Shown: piece by piece, positions 1 through 11,171 of the stretch | How the letters are laid out: every line of letters begins with the position of its first letter | Numbering within the stretch: position 1 is the first letter of the stretch | Source of the DNA: Aphrocallistes beatrix | Taxonomy: Eukaryota; Porifera; Hexactinellida; Sceptrulophora; Aphrocallistidae | Assembly (NCBI GenBank): GCA_963281255.1 | Contig: OY725496.1 | Span: 3,194,723-3,258,722 of the forward strand | Length of the DNA stretch: 64,000 bases | Direction of reading: 5' to 3' | Notes under the pieces: generated by a model | Seen by the model: the letters and a program-made list of their open reading frames with translations, nothing else | What the model was told of the DNA's origin: nothing | The model's database searches: none | Program-made: the position numbers and the translations under genes

Positions 1-689
1 GTGATACTAATAATATGGTCAAATTGAACTTGCAAGGACCTTTCTGATGTATTATAAAAGTGTTTGTATGTGACTCTTACACTTCAAATTTACAATATCT
101 ATATGATGGCTGAGAAAATCGTTTGCAAAATTTTGTAGGTGCACCCATTTGGAAATATTTCAAGCGTTCTCTATGTGGGAAATTAGCTCAGTGAATTCAT
201 GTAGTAAACAATTTCCGTAATTCAAAAATAGTCTCGTTATATGCACGTTATGTATACAATTACTAGCATACCAATTCTAGAAAATTACTAATCCCGGGAT
301 CCCGGGATTCAGAATTTGTCAATCCCAAAATCCCGGGATTGGAATTTTAGACCGGGATTAAAAACCCTAAAACCGATGTAAGAATAAACCGAAGTAAGAA
401 TAAACCGAAGAATAAACTGATGCAAGGATAAACCGATAGTGAGAATAAACTGAAGTAAGGATAAACCGAAGTAAGGATAAACCGATGTAAGGATAAAGAT
501 AGTGATACTGTGTAGGAATTATCATTTTTAGTGTCCATATTATTATTGGTGTGTGATTGAAAGGAGGCACTCTTAAAAGTAGGTAGGCTCATCAATTGGT
601 TTATGTGATATGCCACGAAGATATTCCAAATGCGAGATGTATATGTATTGATCTACTAGCTTCTCGATCCGTGTATTTAGCTGGATATA
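1..689. other. AT-rich intergenic DNA with CCCGGGATT motifs and a minisatellite
   Basis: No gene is recognised. Positions 293-360 hold several copies of the motif CCCGGGATT in both orientations; similar clusters occur at 29.74-29.81 kb and 30.30-30.33 kb, so they look like remnants of one element type. Positions about 366-500 are a degenerate tandem repeat built on ATAAACCGAAGTAAG, related in sequence to the longer array at 9.45-9.73 kb. Confidence 0.6.
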
Positions 690-1152
690 CAGTACCCGGA
701 CAAAAGTATTTGAAATCTTTACTATTTTCCATCTTAACTAGTCATAAAGTGGGTCTATTCATGGAGAGAAGCGTGATCAAACTGTGACAGATACTGGAAT
801 TTCGATTTCAAATTCATATTCTACACATTCGAATTACTCAGGTTTGAAGCCTTCTATTGCTATATACATTCATAAGTTGAATTATTATCAATATATATCA
901 CTTTGTGCCACTTTTCACTCCCATTAACATTAGACATGATGACGAGGAGTGGCACAGTTCGATGCATCTTAGCCTTGGAAATGGATAAATCAATAGAAGG
1001 CATCTAACCAGAGTAATTCGAATGTGTAGAATATGAATTTGAAATCGAAATGACAATAGCTGTAACAGTTTGATTACATTTCACTCATGAATAGACCCAC
1101 TTTATAACTAATTATGATGGAAAATAGTAAGAATTTCAAATACTTTTGTCCG
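690..1152. mobile_element. Family E2 inverted-repeat element (mariner-like MITE)
   Basis: The left end CAGTACCCGGACAAAAGTAT follows a TA. The right end reads back as CAAATACTTTTGTCCG. Arms of about 100 bp share the motifs AAAGTGGGTCTATTCATG and its complement. The right terminus is worn. A better preserved relative lies at 63507-63966. It has no coding capacity and looks like a Tc1/mariner-type MITE. Confidence 0.7.
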
Positions 1153-1407
1153 ATTAGAGTACTTCTTTTACGTCGAACAATTTTAGACAAAGATTCTTTA
1201 GATGGAAGTTTTACTGCTGCTGCAATAGAAATAGAACTCGTTGAATGTTGGATGACAGAATAAGTTACCTCATCAGTTTGAGTGGACCGTTGTTTAACTG
1301 CTTCTATAGCTTTTGCTGCCTCAATGGATGCAATATCAGCTTGATGGTTGTGGTTTAAGGGAGCCTTTTTCACTAAACCACTGACAATAAACGTAATCAT
1401 ACAATTG

Positions 1408-2232
1408 AACCCAACTGACCAAAATACTTTTCCATAGCAACACTGGAATGTAGCAACATTCCATGAAAAAAATTCCAAATTTACGCATCAACCCATTCAC
1501 AGCTCAGTTCTATGCAAAAACATTATATTAAAATCACTTAGAACTTCCCTTAATCGGCCTCTGAAAATCACTAAATTTGTCACAAATATAACCTATTCCG
1601 CAATCATATGTTGATTAATCTAAATTTTAACAACGGATATGGGTACTTTGATACCATATTTACAGGGTGTTTCAGCGATTGTATCACGAAAAGAATTTGA
1701 AATTACTAAGTAAATATTTACTAATTATCTTCCCCTTTTATGATGTTGTTTAGCACCTTCTGACATTTGTGTGACAACAAAATGGACAAGCTAGATGACA
1801 AACAAAACAAGATCAAGATGGTGGAATTCTACCATAAAAATCATTCCTATTCAAGATTACCCCACACTTCTAAGGTTTACCCACCCAAAATGACTAAATC
1901 GGAAATGAGTTATCCCATATTAATGATGTTTTGAAATAATTTACTTTTATTCCAACGGTTTGCTTCATTGTTTTTCATAAATATCAAAGGATTTCCTTTC
2001 AATAGCAACCAAAATAACTAAATTATCTCGATCACAAATGAAATGAAAGCAATTTACTTTTGTGTGTAATCAATGAAACACCCTGTATATATGCTGGTAA
2101 TACATAATTCCTAAGGTCTATTGTGCGTGGTCAATGATTTAAGGCAGCTCATGTATTAGTTCAACCATCTTCTACCGCATCCCTAGTCCAAATCCGCAAG
2201 TTACTGTGAGGCCTTATATGCAGCAGGCTATG
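1408..2232. mobile_element. Half copy of palindromic family M, carrying another insertion
   Basis: The sequence matches the right arm of the large palindromes at 45.5 kb and 51.8 kb: it contains CTGACCAAAATAC, CAACATTCCATG, AACAACGGATATG, ATATATGCTGGTAATAC and ends GCAGGCTATG. It is more diverged than those copies and is split by a TA-flanked element at 1663-2085. Confidence 0.7.
1663..2085. mobile_element. TA-flanked MITE with CAGGGTGTTTC ends
   Basis: The ends are CAGGGTGTTTCAG and TGAAACACCCTG, each bordered by TA. It is nested in a family M copy: removing it and one TA restores the family sequence CCATATTTATATATGCTGG seen in other copies. This supports a Tc1/mariner-type insertion. No transposase is present. 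Confidence 0.75.
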
Positions 2233-2280
2233 ACTCGCCACATTGGGGAAGGAGAGGAAGAAGAAAAATTCATAAATATA

Positions 2281-2457
2281 CCCCAGTTTGCATCCACCTT
2301 TATCAATCAGTCGCTAGCCAGAGATCCCACAAAGCGCCGGAAGCCAAGTGAGTGTTAGCTAAACAAGATGAGATAATGACTCATCAATTATTCTATCATG
2401 TACCATGAAGACACCCCAGTTTGCCTTCACCTTTTCAATCAGTCGCTAGCCAGAGAT
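2281..2457. repeat. Pair of direct repeats
   Basis: A block of about 45 bp ending AATCAGTCGCTAGCCAGAGAT occurs at 2281-2325 and again at 2414-2457 with few changes. About 90 bp separate them. The origin is unknown. Confidence 0.7.
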
Positions 2458-2990
2458 TTTTAAAAAAATTAATACTGTATGGCATGAACATCGTGAACAA
2501 CTCATCTGGCAACACTGCTTGTAAAGCCCCTACAGCGGGCACGTAGGATCTCATGAGGAACCTTCTCCCATTCTGCTATCAAAGATCTCTTCAAAGACTC
2601 AATACTTTTGTGAGATTTACAACAGACATTTGATTCGAGAATGGACCACATCGAATAATCCATGGGGTTTAGGTCTGGGCTGTAGGGAGGCCATTGATCT
2701 TTACTGATAAACCCCGGGATATTATTGCTGCGAAGCCAATCTTGAGTGCAATTTGCGGTATGGGGGCAGGAGCTCCATCTTGTTGGAAGACGAAGGAACT
2801 CTTATCAAATACTGTTTGCCCTAGGTTCTTCACAACCGGTTCTAAAATCAAATCACTGTAGGTAGAAGCGTTGATTTTAATCCCACTGGGGACAAAAACC
2901 AACGATGTACCCCCACTATCGGATATTTTAGCCCGAACCATCACTGAGAGATGTTTTTTTTTGCATCCGAGGGACATATCTGAGCATTTC
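2458..2990 (-). pseudogene. Tc1/mariner-type transposase relic, C-terminal half
   Basis: The reverse-strand translation shows a DDE transposase core: a region with motif ILEPVVKNL, then FQQDGAPAP (the second catalytic Asp, normally QQDGAPAH), then after a frame change a PWII..GP stretch corresponding to the SPDLNPMDY region with the third acidic residue, and a tail like IAEWEKVPHEILRA. The N-terminal DNA-binding half is missing and several frame changes are needed, so it is inactive. Assignment to Tc1/mariner is firm; the subfamily is not. Confidence 0.7.
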
Positions 2991-5046
2991 TTTAATGCTA
3001 CATGTCGTGGGTGATATTATTATATGTCTGACTGTCTGAGACATAGACCTCCTAGGCTAGTAGTATCGTAGTTTGAATTTCATCTTGATCGACCCATCGG
3101 TAGCAGAGTTATAAAAATGTTATGTCGTGTTCGATTTCAAACACTACCTAAATATTTGCGAAAAATTGTCATTTTTGCTAAGTCACTGGAGGGCATACGG
3201 GAGTCAGATTGATATCCCAAAATGCAACGATAAGCCACCAAATTCTCGAGTGTGGTGGCTAACTAAGCCACCAAATTTTATGAAGTACTAGTCTATTTAT
3301 ATAGCGTATTTAGAACTTGGTGACTATTAGTCACCATAGAAAGTAAAATGGTGGTTAAGCTAGCCACCAACAAATTTCGATTTTGTCGAGCACTGTTACA
3401 TGGTCTAATATAGGATAAAATAACTTTATAAAATATTAGGTCTATTCAGTGTCATGTGATTAATTTACCCATTGCTCTGTAATTTTGAAGAAGGCAATCA
3501 ATTGAATTAAGTCGTGTCGACCAACGTGTGCCAGAAAGTACCAGTAGGTCTTGAAGCTTCCTTACAATATCATTTCCGGCGCAGTAATCCAAGAATTATT
3601 TTGATCTTTGATGATTTCAAGTGCTCGCAGAGAATGTGCTTGTTTTGCTGAATAATTAAAAAAGAGGGTGAGCTCACTCAGGGCCTCCATAATGTTCCTA
3701 ACATACGGGACACCGTTGCAACTGGCAACGATCACCAGATTGAGAGCACGATTGGTCTAATAGAATTTCCAGGAGCGAGCAGACGGACGTTCGACACCGA
3801 TCATGACACAAGGCATCTCCTATGCTAGGAACTACTTCGCATTCCTCTCTTGTAATCACTTCTTTCCTCAACTTGTTCTTGTATCCGGCAGCTATTGCAT
3901 GCGACTTCATAGCTCTGCACTTTCGATGTGTCGACAGAACTGGCAGAGGGAAAATAATATCAACTAAACCCCCTCACGAGTTCCCTGAACGCATTTGGTA
4001 TGCCCTATCCTAGGAGGCCACTGCGTGAACACAATTTGTAGCGGAATTTGACACCAAGCAACCTTGATAGTTCTTCTCTAGCATTTGTCATGGATTGCTC
4101 GGCGATGAACTCACACATAATCTACCACTAACGCTCCAAAACGATCTCGAATGACAGCAATTGTTACAGTGTTCTCAATTTAGTGGTAGGAGGGCAGGAA
4201 GTAAATTTTTGAATTTGAGCTTCCGAGCTGCAGCTGTGTCTCCTTTAGCTGGTGTTACTGGTATGCGAATAGATTTATCGGGCGATGTACAAAGTTTGAC
4301 AAATTTAGTACCACCCTTGCAAGTACTGTATTTTGATTACCGCGAAAATTAGGTAACTTCTTCTTGGATTTACGGACGCGAGGTGTCGGAAAGGAGAAAT
4401 ATTTAATAGACTGTGTGATGGAAAGTGTCAATGGTGATGCAGAATCAATGTTGCCAATCGATCTAACACTGACCTGGGAAGCTTGAAACCCAGGTTCAGT
4501 GTCACACGATGTCATTATCAATGTTCAGTTTATTACACTCGCGATAATTAATATGATAAGTTCCAATAATGAAAGGATAGTTAATTATACACATTGACAA
4601 GACTGAACCAAAACCCCGTACTCAGCATAATCTCTAGAATTAGTAATTACCGCGTTTAATTTGTAAAATTAACTAATCTGTAATCTCTGTTATAAGTAAA
4701 ATAAATGAATCAATGAGCAGTATATAAAATAACGAGAAACTTACAATCTTGTCTGCGTCAGGTGAATGGAGTAGACTTAAATAATAGAACTTCAATATAA
4801 AAATAATAAAAGCAAAATAAAGGCATATTCAACAGAAATAAGCTAATATACAGTCAAAGGACAAAAGTATTCGACCACGTTTAGAAGTACAAGTAATAGA
4901 ACTTTTGAACTTTTTGGCACGAATGATTGTTAAGAATATGATAAAGGTATCAGTGCTACCTACTCTAGTCAACTGTGAAATACATGTACTAGTACTATAC
5001 TTATACATATTTTAATAGTCTTGAGAGAGTACTATCTAATACTTAG
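2991..5046. other. Intergenic DNA upstream of the NHL gene
   Basis: No gene is recognised. Positions about 3050-3140 (CTAGGCTAGTAGTATCG and flanks) are similar in inverted orientation to about 28670-28750, so this is a dispersed repeat. Positions 3225-3380 hold repeated GCCACCAAAT/GGTGGCT motifs in both orientations, probably an old inverted-repeat element. Short open frames near 3.7-4.5 kb have no recognisable domains. The 5' exons of the NHL gene may lie here but I could not identify them. Confidence 0.4.
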
Positions 5047-6230
5047 TGGCATCCAGCCTTTACTTCTCTCAGTCGTTGAGGAAGACTCGAAGGGGCGTTG
5101 TCTTGCATAAATATTGGGCATTTCTTCTTCCTCTTGAATGTTGTCTTGTACAAAAAATAAATGCTAGAAGGGACAAACTACTCGCGGAATTGAACGGTAT
5201 CAAGGTGCAGTACCATGAAAAAGAGAAGGCAAGAGAGGAATATGTCAATAATCTAACCAATCTAAGAAAAAAATTGGAGGGAATGGTAAATAGGACGGTC
5301 CTACAAAATGAACACCTTACAAATGTACAGACTCAGCTAGCACAATTTGAAATCGCAACTCCAGTCCCATTACCAGATATCACTTGGAATCTGAACGATC
5401 TCCTCAATCAGTGTGAGAATTTCGGAACCTTCCAAGACGTTTCGAATAAATACAGGGCGATGCGAAATATTAATAATACTATGCTGCAATATCAACTAAG
5501 TAAGCCATCAGGTTTAAGAGTCATAGGAGGAGAGAAACTATACGTAGCAGACTGTTGGAACGGTAGGGTTCAGGTGGTTGATATAGTACATCAAAAAGGA
5601 ATAGGAGAGGTTGGTAAAGGAACATTAGTTTGGCCTCACTCAGTAGATGTATACGATCAAGTTCTGTACACAAGCGATTACGGACTGAATACAATAGCAA
5701 AATTCAAAAACGATGAGTTCATTCTCAGGAGTAAGGAAGGAGAACTGAATTCTCCATTCGGAATAATCGTCGATGAGAATGAAGTGTATGTAGCAGACAA
5801 TGGGAATAACAGGATAGCAGTGCTAAGCCTAGATCTCGAATTCATTCGAGAGTTTGGAAAGACGCTCAAAACACCACGAGACGTTAACATTAACCAAAAC
5901 AGAGTGTTCGTAGCTGATAACAGCGATGCACAGAATGTACACATCTTCTCTAAGACAGGAGATCTGCTCAGTAGCATCATAAGCTTAGGCAATAAGACTG
6001 AAACAATATTCCTATGCTTCGACAAGTTCAACAACATCCTAATCTCCCATGGCAGTGCCAACAAAATACACATCTATACGATAGAAGGTCAGCTGATCCA
6101 TTCTATTTCTTGCGTTCCTCAAAATGTACCCAATGCAAAATACACACCTACTGGCGTTGAAATAACACAAGACAACAAAATCATTATCGTAGATTTCACA
6201 AGCGATATGATTGTAATGTACGTGCATTAG
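5047..6230 (+). CDS. NHL-repeat protein with coiled coil (TRIM/NHL type), 3' exon
   Basis: This is a coiled-coil plus NHL beta-propeller protein. The first ~35 residues are unconvincing, then INARRDKLLAEL begins a Glu/Lys-rich coiled coil to about residue 105. A linker follows, and from about residue 150 there are five to six NHL blades with typical motifs: LYVADCWNGRVQV, LYTSDYGLNTIAKF, VYVADNGNNRIAV, VFVADNSDAQNVHIF and a closing IIIVDFTSDMIVMYV. No RING or B-box is visible and no ATG precedes the coiled coil, so this is probably the last exon. AG acceptors at 5045-5046 (TACTTAG) or near 5163 (ATGCTAG) are candidates. TRIM/NHL proteins often act as ubiquitin ligases or RNA regulators, but without the N-terminus no activity can be claimed. 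It ends at TAG and an AATAAA lies 95 nt downstream. Confidence 0.78.
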
Positions 6231-6324
6231 ATACTAGAGTGGGAGCTTGAAGATTACAGCCTATTTTACTATGTAGCCATTTCCATATAGATGTTAGTGG
6301 ATTGAATGTTTGATGTGTTGTTTG

Positions 6325-6330
6325 AATAAA
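6325..6330 (+). terminator. Polyadenylation signal of the NHL gene
   Basis: A canonical AATAAA lies 95 nt after the stop codon at 6228-6230, just before a transposable element begins at 6436. Confidence 0.6.
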
Positions 6331-6435
6331 TGCCCAGCCCCACCACATACAGGTTGTACCAAAACCGGTTTAAGATAGTAAAATTTTTTGCATTTTACAT
6401 GAATTAAAACCAGCAGTAATAGAAAGATTAATGTA

Positions 6436-7202
6436 CTAAGGGCATTCAAAAAGTTCTCATCACATATCTGTATCTCAAATGATAGTGAAAATAGGATATT
6501 TTCAATTTGTCCATTGTATTCCTTAGGGGATCAGCTTCCAATTTATATATTGGTTTATTTTAAAAGGACAATTATTGTGGTTCCTACATTAGATTTTTTG
6601 TGCATCGGTTTAAGGTAGTCCCTTTGAACGTGATTTTTGGGGTTCCTTTTGATATATTTCAGTTCTGAGCAAATTTAGATTAAAACTGATCCCTCCATCG
6701 AATTCTACGCATCAACTATCATATAGATTGAATTCTCTGAAGTATTATAGTTTGAGGCTGAGGGAATACTATGTTTTGAAGTGGTTTACTACCATTTTTG
6801 TCCCACTTTTTGAGTGGCGAAAATTGACAAAAAATCCACTAAAAGTAGCATGATATTTTTTCAACACGAGCAATACTATTGAACACCTCCCGTTTACTTT
6901 TTCACATTGGTTCTTAATTATTTAACCTTTTAATGACCTTATTCTACGATTTTCACAACTTTTATTCTCCAAATTTAGTTTTAAGCCATTTTCAATGGGG
7001 AGATTCCAACTTTTCGACACTACCCTAAACCGATGCACAAAAAATCTAATATAGGAACCACAATAATTGTCCTTTTAAAATAAACCAATATATAAATTGG
7101 AAGCTGATCCCCTAAGGAATACAATGGACAAATTGAAAATATCCTATTTTCACTATCATTTGAGATACAGATATGTGATGAGAACTTTTTGAATGCCCTT
7201 AG
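6436..7202. mobile_element. Family G element with ~185-bp inverted arms
   Basis: The left arm starts CTAAGGGCATTCAAAAAGTT and runs to about 6622. The right arm (about 7018-7202) is its near-perfect complement, ending AACTTTTTGAATGCCCTTAG. TA flanks both sides. The ~395-bp interior has no transposase. The termini resemble Tc1/mariner ends, so this looks like a non-autonomous mariner derivative with unusually long arms. Confidence 0.85.
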
Positions 7203-7446
7203 TAGGTAAAATGACTGAGATATACTTGGTGTTCAGTACAGCTTCGAAACTAATGGATTACCTGGTACTAGTTTCGAAGAAATGCAATAAAGTGTCCTAT
7301 AAAATGCTATGTTTGACACGGGGGTACTTTCTTATTTGTGCGTTAGTACCCATTGCATATATTGATTCACTAGATTCTTAGATCTCGAAAGTCTTGTTGC
7401 GTCCTAATAAGTCGTCCCCGGGTGATCGCCTACCTGCTCTCTACCG
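7203..7446. other. Short unassigned spacer
   Basis: AT-rich sequence between two mobile elements. I see no gene or clear repeat. Confidence 0.4.
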
Positions 7447-8255
7447 TTTTTTAGATAGTTGCATCATTTTAGATAGTTGCATCATATGTGAGGTATAATA
7501 ATATACACACTATTAAAATTTTAGCCTTCTATTACCTAAAATGGCTGAGTTATGGTCGAAAAACTGAAATTTCTAATTATAAAAAAGGTGACAATGACAT
7601 CATAATTCCATGATGAGCCGACATTTTCGTCTGAGCTCAGAACTTAGTGGAGCCATAGCCAAAAAACTCCCACATGCCAAAAATCAGCTTTCTGCGCCTG
7701 GCAGTTTCTTCAATCAATTCGTTACAGATATACGTATACACTGCCTGAACAAAGGTATTCGTACACCCCATAATTCCCCATACAAATAGTTATAATACTG
7801 ATTTATTTAGCGTTTTAAGAATATTTAATTTGTGGGAGATACACTTAATTTGACTTCAAATTCGAATTCTCCATACTCAAATTACCCCTTTATAAGTTTT
7901 CAACTTAATTACTCTTCTTCATGATTAAGTATTTTCAACATTTGCTTTCCTATACCACATTTCGCGAGTGATCACCATTGTATATGATGGCATCGGTGGT
8001 ATGAGGTGGCACAGTTTGAAAATGTTTATCCTTGTGGGAGTGTAAACAAGTTGAAAGATTAAAAAGTGAGTAATTCGAATATGGAGAATTCGGATTTGAA
8101 GTTAAATTAAGCGTATCTAATACCAATTAAATACCTTGACTCGCTAAATAAATCTGTATTATAACTATTTGTATGGGGAATTATGGGGTGTACGAATACT
8201 TTTGTTCAGGCAGTGTATATATATACATTAATCTAGTTTTAATAGTAAGGATATA
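7447..8255 (+). mobile_element. Family A copy, 5'-truncated, with a nested family E element
   Basis: The 3' half of the family A core is present, from GATAGTTGCATCAT through CAATCAATTCGTTACAG (7727). The TA tract is interrupted by the E element at 7739-8215, and the family A terminus resumes after it: CTAGTTTTAATAGTAAGGAT at about 8231-8250. The CRE is mutated here to TGACATCA. Confidence 0.8.
7739..8215. mobile_element. Family E MITE (mariner-like, long inverted arms)
   Basis: The ends are CACTGCCTGAACAAAGGTAT and ACTTTTGTTCAGGCAGTG, flanked by TA. The arms extend about 75 bp (through ATACTGATTTATTTAGCG and its complement). A second copy at 57776-58227 sits in the same position of another family A element. 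No coding capacity. Confidence 0.88.
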
Positions 8256-8275
8256 TAATATGTATATATATATAT

Positions 8276-8309
8276 CATAGACTACTTCAATATATTGAAG
8301 TAGTCTATG
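8276..8309. repeat. 34-bp perfect palindrome
   Basis: CATAGACTACTTCAATAT followed by its exact complement, with no spacer, directly after the TA-rich end of a family A element. It may be the tip of a very small palindromic element or a snap-back structure. Confidence 0.85.
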
Positions 8310-8521
8310 AGTCGGAGGTACACGGGTTGAAAAAGGTTGGAAAACACTGTCGAAGATTAAAGTTTCTTGCTTCCTAGTATAGTAACTGCTCCCAAACTAG
8401 TAATGGTTTATTTAGATTTTGAATGCTGAACAATGTTCACATATTTCATGTTACTTCTTGCTTTCATATTCTTATGTTAAATTATGACTGAATCACGATA
8501 TTTACTCTAACTGAAATCAAA
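8310..8521. other. Spacer before the pogo transposase relic
   Basis: AT-rich sequence. I could not find the expected left terminal repeat of the pogo-like element here, so the element seems truncated at its 3' coding end. Confidence 0.4.
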
Positions 8522-9444
8522 TTAACAAAATAAGAAGGAGGCTGTTATGTGGACAATTTCAAGAAATATAATATGAGAAGGACAGTTATCAATGAACATT
8601 AACACCTTTCGTGTTTTCAATTTGCTATTGAACTTCTTTAGGACAGTTGAAAATAGTTGAGCGGTCATCCAACCCTTCTTGGACGAAGCATAGTCCAGAG
8701 GAGCTGTTGCTCTCCTTCCTTGAACCATGGGCCATCTTGGTTTGGCAGCAGTGCCAATACAGAGGAGTGGCATTTTTCACCATCCATTGAACACCCAACA
8801 AGGAGTGTGACGCGAGATTTGTTGGCTTTACGCCCACGTATTTTCTCCTCTTGGGGGCCGACAAATGTCTTACCACTGGACATTCTCCAGAAAAGAGCAG
8901 TTTCGTCCATATTGTATATATCACGAAGATGATATTTTACTAGGATCGGCTGAATGGCCACCAACCACTCGCTAAAATCAGGGCAGTCAGCGGATTCTCC
9001 ATGTGGTCTCACATATTTGATTCCATGGCGTTCTCTCCATCTTTGAACCCACGACTCATTCAAAGCGCCTCCCTCAATCCCTAGTCTCAAGGCAATTCTT
9101 TCTGCTGCTTGAAGAATGGTCGAATTATTCAGCTCCTTATTATTGGCACGCATGTTGACGAACCAAGTTAGAAGGGGTTCATCAGCTTCCTTGTACTTCT
9201 CAGGTCCTTTCAATTATTTTCTTTTACTGTCAGGCTCATTAAGATACTTTGCAACAATTTTGTCTTTCTGTTTGAGAATGTAAATAACAGAGGGTATTGT
9301 GATACCAAAAATTTTCGCAAGTTCCGCCTTGGTGCTACGTTGATGGGGAGGGGCATCGAAGAGCATGACAAGACGATATTTCTCTTTAAGTGTTAGCCGT
9401 ACATTTTTCTGAGCCATATTTAAATAGCCAATGTAAGCTAACAA
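8522..9444 (-). pseudogene. pogo/Tigger-type transposase pseudogene
   Basis: On the reverse strand from about 9414 the order is: a psq-type helix-turn-helix (KNVRLTLKEKYRLVMLFD ... ELAKIFGITIPSVIYIL), a CENP-B-type second DNA-binding domain (EPLLTWFVNMRANN ... GALNESWVQRWRERHGI), then the DDE domain with YNMDETALFW (first catalytic Asp) and, after a frame change near 8665-8770, LMFIDNCPSH (second Asp). A stop separates the first two segments (9211-9215), and the region carrying the third acidic residue is missing. It is therefore an inactive Tc1/mariner-superfamily (pogo/Tigger) transposase. Its upstream side joins a tandem-repeat array and a pogo-type terminus at 10014. Confidence 0.88.
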
Positions 9445-9449
9445 GACTA

Positions 9450-9735
9450 AAACGTTTAGTTAGAAAAAAACCGATAGTTTGAGTTAGAATAAACCGATAG
9501 TTTAAATAAACTGAGTTAGAATAAACCGATAGTTTAAATAAACTGAGTTAGAATAAACCGAAAGTTTGAGTTAGAATAAACCGAGTTAGAATAAACCGAT
9601 AGTTTAAATAAACTGAGTTAGAATAAACCGAAAGTTTGAGTTAGAATAAACCGAGTTAGAATAAACCGATAGTTTGAGTTAGAATAAACTATTAGTTTAA
9701 ATAAACCGAGTTAGAATAAACCGATGGAAAATACT
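9450..9735. repeat. Minisatellite built on GTTAGAATAAACCGATA
   Basis: About a dozen imperfect copies of GTTAGAATAAACCGATA and GTTTAAATAAACTGA alternate between the transposase start and the pogo terminus. The unit resembles the subterminal sequence of the pogo-type ends (GTTAGAAAAACCCGG), so the array probably grew from the element's own subterminal repeats. Confidence 0.8.
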
Positions 9736-9791
9736 AGTCAATTAGGAATTTCTTACACCATAAATAGTTTGAATAAACCGATAAGTTAGAA

Positions 9792-9893
9792 CAGGGCTGT
9801 CCAACTATATTTACTTCGGGCCGCAACTGCTTCATACCATTTAGTGGCGGGCCGCACAAAGCAAGGCCGCGGGCCACCTGTTGGACAGCGCTG
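9792..9893. mobile_element. Minimal hAT element (102 bp) with perfect 8-bp target duplication
   Basis: The ends CAGGGCTGTCCAAC and GTTGGACAGCGCTG are typical hAT inverted repeats. The 8 bp on each side are identical (AGTTAGAA at 9784-9791 and 9894-9901), exactly the duplication hAT elements make. The GC-rich interior (GGGCCGC motifs) is also partly palindromic. It inserted in the pogo-associated minisatellite and so postdates it. Confidence 0.92.
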
Positions 9894-9980
9894 AGTTAGA
9901 AAAAACCGATGAAAATTAAGTATAATAACTAATTGAATAATATGTGCATTAAAAAATCGTTAGAAAAAACCGATAGTTAG

Positions 9981-10014
9981 AAAACCCGGTGTTAGAAAAA
10001 CCCGGTTTCGACTG
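9981..10014. mobile_element. Terminal inverted repeat of a pogo-like element
   Basis: The sequence ends AAACCCGGTTTCGACTG followed by TA. It matches the ends of the family D elements at 22764-22932 and 53406-53773 and is the likely 5' end of the transposon whose transposase relic lies at 8522-9444. Confidence 0.75.
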
Positions 10015-10821
10015 TATATAATAAGTACTATTTAAATATTATTAGTATTGAAGTTAAATATAAATAGTATTATTAACAGTTAAAGGAAAATAGTATTAGA
10101 CAGAGGTATTCCGAATCGAAATACCTAAACATGTTCTATGTTTCATTATAACAATTCTTTAGAGAGTAATAAGGAAAATAGTATTAGACACAGTTTTAGC
10201 TACGTCATACTTTCTAATAAAGTATATCTAATATACTACCTACTTGCCTAAGTCGATCGATGTCTAAGGATATGTCAAAAATATGTAAGGTCTGCTGTAC
10301 TTAAGTACTTTGCTAAAATACTTAAAATTTCAAGTACTTTCCAAGAACTTTCCAAGAACTTCCATTGTGCACTGGTCATCAAAAGTAACTTGCATATTCT
10401 TGCCGAATATTAATAAGTTAAGTAATGAATAGTATTGTCCTTTTATCTTTACAGTTGTGTCAGTCTAAACAATTGAATCATGGTACATACTTAGTATATT
10501 TATCTAAATGTACATAAATATAATCAAATTGAAATTGGTAATAAAAGTACTTGTACTTGTACTTAAGTACTCTTGAATGTACTTACTTTCAAAAATACTT
10601 GAACCCAACCCTGAGTTAGAATAAGGTGAGAAATGTTGATAGAATAAGGTTGGTTGCTAGGGAGAGATAAGTGCTGTAGTTAAGGATGACGATAAGTAAT
10701 TTAAATGGGAACCGTGGACTATCCGAGTGTTTTAAGATGTGAACCAAAGTTGCTAGCGAGCGAATTAGAGGAATTTAGTGGAATTAATGGAAAGAGTTGA
10801 TAGGGACGCTTTATATATATA
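10015..10821. other. Intergenic AT-rich DNA
   Basis: No gene is seen. Runs of AAGTACTTGTACTT-like sequence around 10.30-10.35 kb and 10.55-10.60 kb are locally repetitive. Confidence 0.4.
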
Positions 10822-11160
10822 GGTTGACTAATTCATGAATTAATGAATAATTCGAATAATTCATAATTCATCAAGCCTGAGAAGAATTATTCAAAATTGA
10901 AAGTTTTTGCAACAAAATATCATGAATTATATGAATGAATCTTTCGAATAATTCTTAATTCAGGATTCAGAATCATTCGAATAATTCATATTTCCTGAAT
11001 TATGAATAATTCCTAATTCAGGAATTATGAATTATTCGAATTATTCATTAATTCATGAATTAGTCAACTTAGCTTATGTATGATTGACTAATTCATGCTT
11101 GAATTATGAATTATTCGAATAATTCATAATTCTTTGCCATTTTTAATGAATTAGTCAACT
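10822..11160. mobile_element. Family H foldback element, copy 1
   Basis: It starts GGTTGACTAATTCATGAATT and ends AATGAATTAGTCAACT, with TA on both sides. Nearly all of it consists of alternating complements of AATTATTCGAATAATTC, so it can fold into several hairpins. A second copy at 39136-39470 is almost identical, implying recent spread. Confidence 0.88.
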
Positions 11161-11171
11161 TAGAATTATTA

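Noticed and set aside
1074..1478. 134-codon reverse open frame
   Set aside because: It overlaps the family E2 and M elements, has AT-driven composition and no recognisable domain.
5046..5163. GTG at 5046 as the start of the NHL protein
   Set aside because: GTG is not a normal start in animals and the first residues do not fit the family; a splice acceptor is more likely.
9450..9735. Array with a CRISPR-like look
   Set aside because: Units are contiguous and degenerate with no unique spacers, and the genome is eukaryotic; it is a minisatellite.
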